DNA from: JBLHKS01 sp047620505
GTDB lineage: Bacteria; Verrucomicrobiota; Verrucomicrobiia; Verrucomicrobiales; DEV007
Assembly: GCA_047620505.1 (NCBI GenBank)
Contig: JBLHKS010000012.1
Span: forward strand, 1 to 64,000
DNA length: 64,000 nt
Reading direction: 5' to 3'
Below, one piece after another: positions 16,961 to 25,505 of the stretch; within the stretch, counting starts at the first letter, position 1; every line of letters starts with the position of its first letter. The position numbers and the translations under genes are program-made. The notes below the pieces were generated by a model. The model searched no databases, was not told where the DNA came from, and saw nothing but the letters and a program-made list of their open reading frames with translations.

Positions 16961-18481
16961 ATGCTTCGATTGCTCCTCGTTTCTCTATTATTTGTCGGCT
17001 CGGCCTTCGCCGAAAAGCCTAACATCATCGTAATCATGGCTGATGACCTCGGCTATGGCGACCTCTCCTGCTACGGCGCGACTGCTTTTGAAACCCCGCA
17101 TCTCGATCAGCTCGCCGCCGAAGGAATTCGCTTCACCAGCGGCTACTGCTCGGCTTCGACCTGCACGCCGACCCGCTATTCGCTGTTGACCGGGACCTAC
17201 GCCTTTCGCGGCAAACGCACTGGAATCGCCCCACCGAGCTCGCCAGCGATCATCCAGCCGGAGACCCAAACCGTTGCAGACGTTCTGCACGGCGGCGGCT
17301 ACAAAACGGCCGTGATCGGCAAGTGGCATCTCGGGCTTGGCGGTCCGGACGGCCCGGATTGGAACGGCGATCTCAAGCCAGGGCCGCTCGAAATCGGCTT
17401 CGACACCTGCTACCTGCTTCCGACTACGAACGACCGCGTGCCCCAGGTTTACGTTCAGGATCACCGCGTTTTGAATCTGGATCCCGACGATCCGATCTGG
17501 CTCGGAAGCAAGAAGCCGAGCCCCGAGCACCCGACCGGAATCACTCATCGCGACTCGCTTAAAATGGACTGGTCGCATGGCCATAATTCGACGATCCACA
17601 ACGGAATCAGCCGAATTGGATTTTACACCGGTGGCCGCAAAGCGCGTTTCCGCGATGAAGACCTGACCGACAAATGGGTCGAGCAATCGGTAAAATTCAT
17701 CGAAGAAAACAAGGACGATCCCTTCTTCCTTTTCTACGCCTCGCACGCGATCCACGTCCCCCGGATGCCGCCGGAGCGATTCCAGGGCAAGACTGATCTT
17801 GGCTTCCGCGCAGACGCGATTCTGGAGCTCGATTGGTCGGTTGGCGAGATTATGAAAGCGCTCGACCGGCTCGAAATCGCGGAGAACACGCTCGTCGTTT
17901 TCTGCTCGGACAACGGCCCCGTTCTCGATGACGGCTACGCCGATGGCGCGGTTGAAAAAATCGGCGATCACCGCGCGGGCGGCCCGTTCACCGGCGGAAA
18001 ATACAGCGTCTACGAAGGTGGAACGCGGACGCCGTTTATCACGCGCTGGAAAGGCCGAATCAAGCCCGGCGTGAGCGACGAGGTCGTCTGCACGATCGAT
18101 TTCGCAGCGAGTTTCGCGGCTCTGACCGGCCAGCAGCTGCCGGACGGTGAGTGCCTCGATAGTTTTGATGTTTCAGGCGCAATGTTAGGCGAAGACGGCG
18201 CGAAAGGCCGGGATCATCTCGTTCAGCAGAACAACGGCAACGGCGGTGTCTTCGGATTGCGCGTTGGCGATTGGAAGCTCCAGCGTCACGACTCGAAATT
18301 CGCTCGGAACGTGGTCGTCGAGGCGAAGCTCGCGAATACGAAAGTCCCGCAGTTTCAGCTCTTCAATCTGGCCGACGATCCGGCGGAAAAGAAGGATGTG
18401 CTCGAAGCGAATCCGGATGTTGCCGAGCGGCTCAAGGCTCAGTTGGCGAAGATTATCGCGGATGGGCAGAGCCGGAAGTGA
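16961..18481 (+). CDS. Secreted sulfatase (arylsulfatase A-like)
   Basis: 506 residues. The ATG at 16961 gives a signal peptide (MLRLLLVSLLFVGSAFA) directly before the sulfatase N-terminus KPNIIVIMADDLGYGDLSCYG; a longer in-frame start at 16703 lies within the toxin gene. The formylglycine motif is CTPTRYSLLTG (Cys at about residue 68). Metal-site residues include the DD of MADDLGYGD and DNG in VFCSDNGPVLDDG. C-terminal signature GGTRTPFITRWKGRI. It should hydrolyse sulfate esters of polysaccharides in the periplasm or outside. The Cys-type motif needs formylglycine-generating enzyme or anSME, neither of which is seen here. Confidence 0.92.
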   Translation: MLRLLLVSLLFVGSAFAEKPNIIVIMADDLGYGDLSCYGATAFETPHLDQLAAEGIRFTSGYCSASTCTPTRYSLLTGTYAFRGKRTGIAPPSSPAIIQPETQTVADVLHGGGYKTAVIGKWHLGLGGPDGPDWNGDLKPGPLEIGFDTCYLLPTTNDRVPQVYVQDHRVLNLDPDDPIWLGSKKPSPEHPTGITHRDSLKMDWSHGHNSTIHNGISRIGFYTGGRKARFRDEDLTDKWVEQSVKFIEENKDDPFFLFYASHAIHVPRMPPERFQGKTDLGFRADAILELDWSVGEIMKALDRLEIAENTLVVFCSDNGPVLDDGYADGAVEKIGDHRAGGPFTGGKYSVYEGGTRTPFITRWKGRIKPGVSDEVVCTIDFAASFAALTGQQLPDGECLDSFDVSGAMLGEDGAKGRDHLVQQNNGNGGVFGLRVGDWKLQRHDSKFARNVVVEAKLANTKVPQFQLFNLADDPAEKKDVLEANPDVAERLKAQLAKIIADGQSRK

Positions 18482-18498
18482 CCTGACAAGAGCGAAGA

Positions 18499-18834
18499 AT
18501 GCTAAAACTGCCGAACGGCGAAATCGCTGAAATTCCAGATGAGAAGCTGACCAGCTACCTTCTCAACCGGGATCATGCCGATGGCGCTCCAAAGGCCAAA
18601 TTCTTTGCCCAATTTGGGTTCACAATTGATCAACCTGGCGAACTCGCCGAATCGCTTCGAGATCACGCCGTTTCGGCTGAGGTCACCAAGGAAATGGAGT
18701 TCGACTTTGGCGAGAAGTTCGTTCTAGAGGGTCCTTTGAAGACTCCCGATGGACGTTCGCCTATCCTGATCTCCGTCTGGGTTCGCGAAGGGGAGCAGCC
18801 AGAACCCAGACTTGTCACCGCGTATCCAGCGTGA
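18499..18834 (+). CDS. DUF6883 domain protein
   Basis: 111 residues, cytoplasmic. The sequence (LPNGEIAEIPDEKLTSYLLN, DGAPKAKFFAQFGF, FVLEGPLKTPDGRSPILISVWV, PRLVTAYP) matches the small DUF6883 family, which often occurs beside DUF4926 or as a domain at the end of polymorphic toxins. Its function is not established. The next gene starts at or within its stop codon, so the two form a tight pair. Confidence 0.75.
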   Translation: MLKLPNGEIAEIPDEKLTSYLLNRDHADGAPKAKFFAQFGFTIDQPGELAESLRDHAVSAEVTKEMEFDFGEKFVLEGPLKTPDGRSPILISVWVREGEQPEPRLVTAYPA

Positions 18835-18845
18835 TTCATTGCCTT

Positions 18846-19079
18846 ATGATTTCCGAACACAGCCGAGTCGTTCTGACCAAAGACCTGCCCGAACGTGGGC
18901 TGGAGCAAGGAGACGTCGGAACCGCCGTTCATGTCTACTCCAACGCCGATGCATTTGAGATTGAGTTTGTATCTTTGAGTGGACGAACATTGTGCGTCGA
19001 AACCGTTCCAGCGGACGCCGTTCGGGCCGTTCGTGAAACTGAGCTGTCGAAAGCACGGGAATTCGTAACAGCTGCCTGA
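18846..19079 (+). CDS. DUF4926 domain protein
   Basis: 77 residues from the ATG at 18846; a GTG at 18831 that overlaps the previous stop would add five residues. The family core is visible: RVVLTKDLPERGLEQGDVGTAVHVYSNADAFEIEFVSLSGRTLCVETVPADAVR. This is a small KOW/SH3-like barrel often encoded next to DUF6883 proteins. Compact two-gene layout and small size resemble a toxin-antitoxin or toxin-immunity pair, but this is inference. Confidence 0.75.
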   Translation: MISEHSRVVLTKDLPERGLEQGDVGTAVHVYSNADAFEIEFVSLSGRTLCVETVPADAVRAVRETELSKAREFVTAA

Positions 19080-19166
19080 ATCAGCTTTCAGCGTTGGACG
19101 AACCAGGCGGGCTGAAACCGTTGAGATTTTGGTTGGCGAAACAATCAGAGCCGACTTTGCTGAGGG

Positions 19167-20387
19167 ATGAATTCTCGATTGGTCTTAGTCTTTCTCCTCT
19201 CCGCGTTCGGCATTTCCAATCTCGCTGCCGAAGCCGTCTGGCCGCGGTGGCGCGGACCGTCTGACAGCGGAAGCACCCCCACAGAAGGTGATTTCCCTCA
19301 GCAGCTGCTGGGCGACAACATCGCCTGGAAAATCGAGCTTCCCGGCAAGGGCGCTTCGACGCCGATCATCTGGGGCGAGCACATTTTCGTAACCGGTCAG
19401 GATGAAGGTCAGGACGTCGCCATCGCGCTCGATCTCAAAGGGAAAGAACTCTGGCGGACGGAAGTCGGAGAAGCCCGTGATGGCAAGCATCGCAACGGTT
19501 CCAGCGCGAATCCTTCGATCGCGACCGATGGTGAGTTTCTCTTCGCCTATTTTAAGAGCGGAAATCTCGCCGCGATGAAAATGGACGGCGCGGTCCTCTG
19601 GCAGACCAACATTCAGGAAACCTACGGCAAATTCAGCCTTTACTGGGATCTCGGCACGTCGCCGGTCGTGACCGAAAAGCACGTCGTGATCGCGGCGATG
19701 CACGGCGGTCCTTCTTACCTCGTCGCGTTCGACAAAGCCACAGGCGAGGAAGCCTGGAAAGTCGATCGAACCTACGAAGTGCCGGTCGAGAACGATCACA
19801 GCTACTCGACTCCGCTCCTCGTCGACAACACGATTTACGTCTGGGGATCCGAGCACTTCACGGCTCATTCGGCTCAGGATGGAAAGAAACTCTGGGATGT
19901 TGGTGAGTTCAATCCGGAAGGGAAGAAGAACTGGGTCGTCTGCGCGTCGTTTGTGATTTCGGACGGCATCGCGGTCACGCCTTACGGGCGCGGCGCTGTC
20001 CTTCACGGAGTCAGCCTCGAAGGCGAGCGTTTGTGGGTTCGTGAGGGCGTTGGCTCGTTCGTTCCGACGCCGGTTGTCTACAACGGAAATGTCTACGTGT
20101 TAGGCGATAGCGGCGAAGTCGAGTGTGTGAATCCGAAGAACGGCGAGTCCATCTGGAAAGACAAGCTCCCACGCTCCAACGCCAAATTTTACTCATCGCC
20201 GACGATCGCCGGCGGCCTGCTCTATGCGGGTAACGAAAAAGGCGTGATGTACGTCGTGAACGTCGCGGACGGTTTCGAACTCGTGTCAGAGAACGATTTT
20301 GGCGAGCAGATCATCGCCTCGCCGGTTCCCGTCGGCCAGCAGCTGCTGGTTCGGACCGCTCTCCATCTTTATTGCATTGGGAAGTGA
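19167..20387 (+). CDS. Secreted PQQ-type beta-propeller protein
   Basis: 406 residues with a signal peptide (MNSRLVLVFLLSAFGISNLAAEA). The mature part starts WPRWRGPSDSGSTPTEGDFP, then repeats the blade pattern of a strand pair ending in G-x-x-x-W: GKELWRTEV, GAVLWQTNI, GEEAWKVDR, GKKLWDVGE, GERLWVREG, GESIWKDKL. This is the PQQ-like repeat found in BamB and quinoprotein dehydrogenases. No catalytic residues for PQQ are evident, so a binding or scaffold role is likely. A relative is at 21354-22625 across the methyltransferase gene. Exact palindrome copies at 19299 and 20337 (both QQLL). Confidence 0.88.
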   Translation: MNSRLVLVFLLSAFGISNLAAEAVWPRWRGPSDSGSTPTEGDFPQQLLGDNIAWKIELPGKGASTPIIWGEHIFVTGQDEGQDVAIALDLKGKELWRTEVGEARDGKHRNGSSANPSIATDGEFLFAYFKSGNLAAMKMDGAVLWQTNIQETYGKFSLYWDLGTSPVVTEKHVVIAAMHGGPSYLVAFDKATGEEAWKVDRTYEVPVENDHSYSTPLLVDNTIYVWGSEHFTAHSAQDGKKLWDVGEFNPEGKKNWVVCASFVISDGIAVTPYGRGAVLHGVSLEGERLWVREGVGSFVPTPVVYNGNVYVLGDSGEVECVNPKNGESIWKDKLPRSNAKFYSSPTIAGGLLYAGNEKGVMYVVNVADGFELVSENDFGEQIIASPVPVGQQLLVRTALHLYCIGK

Positions 20388-20391
20388 AACC

Positions 20392-20452
20392 GTAGTTCCC
20401 GCATCTCCGCATGCGGGCCGGTCGACCAGCGGGTGCGGAGACCCTTTTCTAC
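20392..20452. repeat. REP-like palindromic element with GTAG/CTAC ends
   Basis: GTAG at 20392-20395 and CTAC at 20449-20452 bound a set of nested palindromes: TCTCCGCA (20404-20411) pairs with TGCGGAGA (20434-20441), CCCGCAT (20398-20404) can alternatively pair with ATGCGGG (20411-20417), and GGTCGACC sits in the loop. The element fills the gap between convergent genes and its last bases supply the stop codon of the methyltransferase gene. It shares termini, not the interior, with the elements at 14182 and 40260. Confidence 0.6.
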
Positions 20453-21267
20453 AGCAGCGTCGTTAGTCGTTCCTTCGCCTCCTGAAAGTAGTCCTCATCG
20501 ATCTCAAACCCGACGAATCGCTTCACGCCCTCGTCACGCGCCGCGAGTCCAGCGTGCCCGATTCCGAGGAACGGCTCGAGCATCGTGATCTGGGCAGGAG
20601 CAGGTGTGACGATTCGAATGCACATCGCCGCCAGCTCAGACGGGAACGTCGCCGGATGCGGACGATCCGCAGAGCGCCGGTTGATGGTTTGGTAGGGCAC
20701 GAACCAGGTGTTCCCGCGGCAACGCCGGTCCTTGCCATCGGTGTGGCCCCAGCGCGCGATGTTCGATTTGTCAGCGTAAGGAACTCCGGCACCGCGGCGA
20801 TCGAGCGGGACGTCGCCGGTTTTGGTAAAATGATAGAGGAACTCGTGGCAGTCGTTGACGAAACGTTTGGAGTTGATCGGCTTGAAGTGCCCTACCGAAA
20901 CAGGCTCGCCTTTGCGTGGCTGGACGGTGATCGATTTGACCCAGTGAAACGTGTTCTGAAGCACGAACAGCTCTGGCGTTAACGCAAGAAGTAGCTGATG
21001 CGGCAAAAGCGGATTCGACGGCGCGGCACCGATATTGAGAAAGAACGAGCCGTCCGGTTTGAGCACGCGCTTGATTTCTCCCGCCCAGGTCAGGCACCAT
21101 TCCAGAAACTCATCGACCGGTCGCGAATCCTTGTATTTTCCGTAGTCGATTCCCAAATTATAGGGTGGCGACGTCACGACGAGATCGACCGACTCGTCCG
21201 GCAGCTGCTGGCGCATGCCTTCGACGCAATCGCCAAGGTGTAGCTCGATTTTGGTGCGTTCTCCCAT
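20449..21267 (-). CDS. Orphan DNA methyltransferase, beta-type (N4-cytosine or N6-adenine)
   Basis: 272 residues. Motif IV is TSPPYNLGIDYGKY near residue 33, and it comes before the SAM-binding motif I (LEPFLGIGHAG) near the C-terminus, the order of beta-class MTases. Between them lie LKPDGSFFLNIG, a His-rich central region and PHPATFPSELAAMCI. SPPY with this order is common in m4C enzymes such as M.PvuII, but m6A cannot be excluded. No restriction endonuclease or specificity gene adjoins it: its neighbours are two PQQ-repeat proteins. It may therefore be an orphan regulatory MTase. The recognition site is unknown; the CAGCTG core of the dispersed palindrome is a candidate worth testing. Confidence 0.88.
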   Translation of the reverse strand: MGERTKIELHLGDCVEGMRQQLPDESVDLVVTSPPYNLGIDYGKYKDSRPVDEFLEWCLTWAGEIKRVLKPDGSFFLNIGAAPSNPLLPHQLLLALTPELFVLQNTFHWVKSITVQPRKGEPVSVGHFKPINSKRFVNDCHEFLYHFTKTGDVPLDRRGAGVPYADKSNIARWGHTDGKDRRCRGNTWFVPYQTINRRSADRPHPATFPSELAAMCIRIVTPAPAQITMLEPFLGIGHAGLAARDEGVKRFVGFEIDEDYFQEAKERLTTLL

Positions 21268-21353
21268 TTGCCGCCGAGGATAGCGCCCTTCAGAAGAAAC
21301 GCGCGACGGATTTTTTTCCGCGACCTTCGCTCAAGTTTGTGGTTCGATGCGTG

Positions 21354-22625
21354 ATGAAAACGCAGACCCTGATTTTCTCCCTTTCTCTCTCGCTGACGGG
21401 CTTCGCCGTTGCAGAAAACTGGCCGCAGTTCCACGGCCCGAATCTCGATCGCACGAGCGCCGAGACCGGCCTCCCGACTGAGTGGAGCGCGACGGAAAAT
21501 CTGAAATGGCAGCTGAAACTCCCAGGCGAAGGTGCCTCCTGCCCGATCATTTGGGGCGATGCCGCGTTCGTCACGACCTTCACTGGTGAAGGCGCATCCG
21601 TGGAGCGGCATTTGGTGAGAATCGACGTCAAAAGCGGTGAAGTCGTCTGGCAGAAAACAATTCCCGCGTGGCATCCGGAAGACGACTACAAGGGCTACAT
21701 CACGGAGCACGGCTACGCGTCGAACACACCGGTTACCGATGGTGAACGGGTTTACTGCTTTTTCGGCAAGGGCGGTGTCTACGCGTTTGATTTCAGCGGG
21801 AATGAAATCTGGAAAGCCGAGACTGGTAGCCAGTCGTCCAAGCAGAAATGGGGATCAGCCGCCAGCCCGATTCTCTACGACGGCAAGCTGATCGTGCCCG
21901 CTGGCGATGAGGCCCGAGCGATCTTTGCCTTCGATGCTGTGACTGGCAAGGAGCTCTGGAAAGCCGAGGGCGACCGGTTAGCCGCCTCCTACGGATCTCC
22001 AGTGATTATGAAGGTCGACAACGAGCGGACCGACATCATTTTTTCGATGCAACAGGAGGTCTGGGGCATCAATCCGAGCAACGGCAAGCTCCGCTGGTTC
22101 GCCGAGTACGACTTGCCCGGGAACATGTCTAACACGCCTTCAATCGTCGGCGACGTGATCACGATTTCGGGCGGTTTTCCGCGCACAGCGCGCGTCGCGG
22201 TCAAGGGCGGCGGCAAGGGCGACATGACGGCCTCCGTTCTTTACGACACTCAGAAGCCAACGACTTACATGACCGCTCCCGTCTCTCATGATGGGCTTCT
22301 TTACTGGGTTTCCGACAGCGGAATCGCCTTCGCGGCGAAGCCGGGCGAGGCGGAAGAAATCTGGCAGGAACGCGTTCCGGGGCTCGATGGTGCCGGTGGT
22401 CGCGGCAAGCCGTTTTACGCTTCGCCGATTCTCGCGGACGGGAAAATTTATGCCGTTAGCCGCGCGAATGGGGTCTTCGTGATCGAGCCGAGCGAGGAGG
22501 GCCTGAAGGTCATCGCGCAGAACAAAATCAAAGGAGACGACTCGCTGTTCAACGCGTCTATTTCGATCGCTGACGGAAAGATTTATCTGCGCTCGGCCAA
22601 AGTTCTCTACTGCATCGGCAGCTGA
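21354..22625 (+). CDS. Secreted PQQ-type beta-propeller protein
   Basis: 423 residues from the ATG at 21354, which opens a signal peptide (MKTQTLIFSLSLSLTGFAVA); a longer in-frame start would overlap the methyltransferase gene. The mature protein begins ENWPQFHGPNLDRTSAETGL, a form common in Planctomycetota and Verrucomicrobiota, followed by blade motifs GEVVWQKTI, GNEIWKAET, GKELWKAEG, GKLRWFAEY and EEIWQERV. The N-terminal ASCPIIWGDAAFVTT matches ASTPIIWGEHIFVTG of the protein at 19167-20387, so they are paralogues. The 3' end overlaps the convergent sulfotransferase gene by 19 bases. Confidence 0.88.
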   Translation: MKTQTLIFSLSLSLTGFAVAENWPQFHGPNLDRTSAETGLPTEWSATENLKWQLKLPGEGASCPIIWGDAAFVTTFTGEGASVERHLVRIDVKSGEVVWQKTIPAWHPEDDYKGYITEHGYASNTPVTDGERVYCFFGKGGVYAFDFSGNEIWKAETGSQSSKQKWGSAASPILYDGKLIVPAGDEARAIFAFDAVTGKELWKAEGDRLAASYGSPVIMKVDNERTDIIFSMQQEVWGINPSNGKLRWFAEYDLPGNMSNTPSIVGDVITISGGFPRTARVAVKGGGKGDMTASVLYDTQKPTTYMTAPVSHDGLLYWVSDSGIAFAAKPGEAEEIWQERVPGLDGAGGRGKPFYASPILADGKIYAVSRANGVFVIEPSEEGLKVIAQNKIKGDDSLFNASISIADGKIYLRSAKVLYCIGS

Positions 22626-23527
22626 GTCCAGTGCGTCAGGTCGCGATCGAGGATTCTCGATAGTTTCTCAACATCCTCGCGAAAGCAGTTTCGCAACTCC
22701 GCGTTCAGCTCTTCGGGTAGCTGAGCGCGCTTGCCTTTTCGAAACGAAAGCTTCTCCGAGAGGTTTCGAATTCGTTTCAAGATGCCGAATTTCGCGTTCC
22801 GCATTCCCAGCTTTTCCCTGAGGTCGATTGCGCGCTCGAGAAACCAGGTTACCAGCTTGTGGGATTTCCCGGCGACGACCTGACGATTGCCGAGCACGCG
22901 AGGAAACTCGGTTCGACCGTCCGACTCAACGTTGAGGAATTTGAGAATCTGTTCGTACTCGCGTTTCGCGTCTTCAGCAAAATCCTCGTAGATCACAACG
23001 CAGAGTCGATCGTGGTCCACCGTCTTGAAAAGCCGCAGCAGCTGCTCACCAAAAAGTCCCCACTTTCGATACTGAAGAAATTCCGGCCAGCGGTTGGCGC
23101 GCGGCAGACTTTCGCCCTTCGCGCGGGTTTCCTGGAGCGACCATGCCTCAGAGAAATCGGTCACGTCCTCCTGCCCAGCGACGAGCAACTGAGCGTGAAA
23201 CGACTGGACCATTTCAACTGGATTCCGGAGCATGACCACAAACCTCGCCCCCGATTGGAATTCCAGAATTTCCGCAACCGCAGTTTCTGAAAACAAACCG
23301 TAGGGCGATCCCTCGCCGACCGCTTCGTGCTCTGGGCCCGCGTCGCGGAAACAATTAAGGTAAGCCGCCTCATCGAACGTGATCCGCGTCGAAAAATCTC
23401 GCCCGAAATAGAACGGCTCCTTCGGATCGGCGAATGCGATCTTCGGATGCTCAGCAAGGTACTGGCACATCGCCGTCGTTCCGCATCGCGGCGCGCCAAT
23501 CACGAAAAAATCCGGTTTTCGATTCAC
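22607..23527 (-). CDS. PAPS-dependent sulfotransferase
   Basis: 306 residues. The 5'-phosphosulfate loop is IGAPRCGTTAMCQYL near residue 10, and the 3'-phosphate-binding segment is VVMLRNPVEMVQSFHAQ near residue 95. KEPFYF near residue 37 is also typical of the family. It should transfer sulfate from PAPS to a carbohydrate or other hydroxyl acceptor in the cytoplasm; the acceptor is unknown. The occurrence of sulfotransferase and sulfatases in one genome suits an organism handling sulfated glycans. Convergent with the PQQ gene (19-base overlap). Palindrome variant at 23036-23047. Confidence 0.85.
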   Translation of the reverse strand: MNRKPDFFVIGAPRCGTTAMCQYLAEHPKIAFADPKEPFYFGRDFSTRITFDEAAYLNCFRDAGPEHEAVGEGSPYGLFSETAVAEILEFQSGARFVVMLRNPVEMVQSFHAQLLVAGQEDVTDFSEAWSLQETRAKGESLPRANRWPEFLQYRKWGLFGEQLLRLFKTVDHDRLCVVIYEDFAEDAKREYEQILKFLNVESDGRTEFPRVLGNRQVVAGKSHKLVTWFLERAIDLREKLGMRNAKFGILKRIRNLSEKLSFRKGKRAQLPEELNAELRNCFREDVEKLSRILDRDLTHWTQLPMQ

Positions 23528-23783
23528 GCCCTTCTTTCACTCCGCGATATCAAAACGCCAACGAGATTCCGCTTCTCCAGTTGCGGATTTCCAGCCTGGC
23601 GTTACTTTCGCCTCCTGATCCGATGCGTTTCAACGATCTCAGCACTTTTGTTTCCCTTCCCGGCAGCCTCGCTCTCCAGCAGCTGCTACTTGGGCTAGCC
23701 GCTCGCTAGTCCTTGATTTTTCTACCGTCCCCTGTCCCTTTCCCGCGCTTTCGCGGAATCAATCTGTACACGCATTCTCTGTT
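23528..23783. other. leuA upstream region with a palindrome copy and a small hairpin
   Basis: 256 bases between the divergent sulfotransferase and leuA genes. It holds a one-mismatch copy of the dispersed palindrome (23677-23688) outside any gene and a 5-base GC hairpin CCGCG-cttt-CGCGG at 23743-23756, 27 bases before the leuA ATG. No leader peptide rich in Leu codons and no T-box were recognised. Confidence 0.5.
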
Positions 23784-25505
23784 ATGAAACCCCAGTCCAT
23801 CCGGAAATACCGAGCCTTCAAGCCAGTCGATCTGCCTGATCGAACCTGGCCTGATCGCGCCATCAAAAAAGCTCCCATCTGGTGCAGCGTCGACCTCCGC
23901 GACGGCAATCAGGCGCTTCCAATCCCGATGAGCGTCGAGGAAAAGCTCGAGATGTTCGACTTGCTCGTAGAGATCGGTTTCAAGCAGATCGAAGTCGGAT
24001 TTCCGTCCGCAGCAGACACGGAATTCAACTTTTTGCGCAGGCTCGTCGCCGACGGTCGGATTCCCAAAGACGTTACGATTCAGGTTCTCGTCCAGGCTCG
24101 TGAGCACCTGATTCGTCGGACGTTCGAGGCAATCGACGGCGTTCCGAAATCGATCGTTCACCTCTACAATTCAACTTCGCCGCTCCAACGCCGGGTGACT
24201 TTTCACGACGCATCGAAAAGCAAAATCAAGGGGATCGCGCTGGAAGGAACGGCCTTGGTTCGCGAACTCGCCGACAAAGTTAAGGGCCAGGATATCCGAT
24301 TTCAGTACTCGCCGGAGAGCTTCTCCGACACCGAGATGGATTATGCTTTGGAGGTTTGTGAGGGCGTCAAAGCAATCTGGAAACCGACCATGCGCAAACC
24401 GATCATCTTGAACCTGCCGGCCACGGTCGAGTGGAGCACTCCTAACGTCCATGCAGATCAAATCGAGTGGTTCGGACGCAACATCTCTGAACGCGAGACC
24501 GTTCACATCAGCCTCCACACCCACAACGATCGAGGCACCGGAGTCGCGGCAACCGAACTGGGTTTGATGGCCGGTGCCGACCGCGTCGAGGGCACGCTGT
24601 TCGGAAACGGCGAGCGGACTGGGAACCTCGACCTCGTCACGGTCGCGCTGAACATGAATAGTCACGGCATCAAAACCGGGCTCGATTTTTCGAATCTGAC
24701 GACGATTCGCGAGGTCTACGAACGGACCACGCGGATGACCGTTCCCGAGCGCCTGCCCTACGCAGGTGAGTTGGTTTTCACAGCTTTTTCCGGCAGTCAT
24801 CAGGACGCGATCAAGAAGGGCTTCGAACGCCGCGACGCGGATTTGATCAAGAATCCGAAGAAGAAATGGGGTGTGCCCTACCTCACGATCGATCCTCAAG
24901 ACATCGGCCGGAGCTACGAGGCGATCATCCGGATCAACAGCCAGAGTGGCAAAGGCGGCGTGGCTTACGTTCTGGATCAGGAGCACGGTTTCGACATTCC
25001 GAAGTCGATGCATCCGCAAGTCGGTCAGCGGATTTACTCGATCGCGGATCAGCTCGGAGACGAACTTTCCTCGGACGCAGTTCGCGATCATTTTGTCCGC
25101 GAATTCGCTAACGTCGGCGATCCGATGGAACTTCTGGATTACGAGCTCGATCACCGCGCCGGAAAACGCGGTGAAGTCACCTGCGTCGCGAAAATCGCGA
25201 TCAAGGGCAAGGAACGCGAAATCAACGGCATCGGAAACGGTCCGATCAACGCCTTCGTCCATGCGCTGGAAACAGCCGGACTGAAGGATTTTTCCGTGAC
25301 CGATTACCGATCGCATGCGGTCCGCGGTGGCTCGGATGCGGACAGCGCGGCTTACGTTCAAGTCCAGCAGCTGCTGGAGCCGGGCCAGGGCGGACCAGGG
25401 CTTCTCTGGGGCTGCGGGATCGATTCATCGATCGAAATGGCTGGGCTCAAAGCGCTTGTGACGGCTTGGAATCTGCTTCGAGATCGGAGCGAAACGCCGG
25501 CTTAA
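23784..25505 (+). CDS. leuA: 2-isopropylmalate synthase
   Basis: 573 residues, the longer LeuA form. The HMGL-like TIM barrel begins with RAIKKAPIWCSVDLRDGNQALP, containing the catalytic Arg-Asp pair and metal Asp. The metal-binding HTHNDRGTGVAATELG and the GNGERTGNLDLV loop are intact. The C-terminal LeuA dimer/regulatory domain ends near EPGQGGPGLLWGCGIDSSIE. The enzyme condenses 2-ketoisovalerate with acetyl-CoA, the first step of leucine synthesis, and is normally inhibited by leucine through the C-terminal domain. No leuB, leuC or leuD gene is adjacent. Exact palindrome copy at 25365-25376 (VQQLLEP). Overlaps truA tail-to-tail by 4 bases. Confidence 0.95.
   Translation: MKPQSIRKYRAFKPVDLPDRTWPDRAIKKAPIWCSVDLRDGNQALPIPMSVEEKLEMFDLLVEIGFKQIEVGFPSAADTEFNFLRRLVADGRIPKDVTIQVLVQAREHLIRRTFEAIDGVPKSIVHLYNSTSPLQRRVTFHDASKSKIKGIALEGTALVRELADKVKGQDIRFQYSPESFSDTEMDYALEVCEGVKAIWKPTMRKPIILNLPATVEWSTPNVHADQIEWFGRNISERETVHISLHTHNDRGTGVAATELGLMAGADRVEGTLFGNGERTGNLDLVTVALNMNSHGIKTGLDFSNLTTIREVYERTTRMTVPERLPYAGELVFTAFSGSHQDAIKKGFERRDADLIKNPKKKWGVPYLTIDPQDIGRSYEAIIRINSQSGKGGVAYVLDQEHGFDIPKSMHPQVGQRIYSIADQLGDELSSDAVRDHFVREFANVGDPMELLDYELDHRAGKRGEVTCVAKIAIKGKEREINGIGNGPINAFVHALETAGLKDFSVTDYRSHAVRGGSDADSAAYVQVQQLLEPGQGGPGLLWGCGIDSSIEMAGLKALVTAWNLLRDRSETPA

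Noticed and set aside
24171..25361. A 396-codon minus-strand frame within leuA
   Set aside because: It is the antisense of a conserved leuA and lacks any protein-family pattern.
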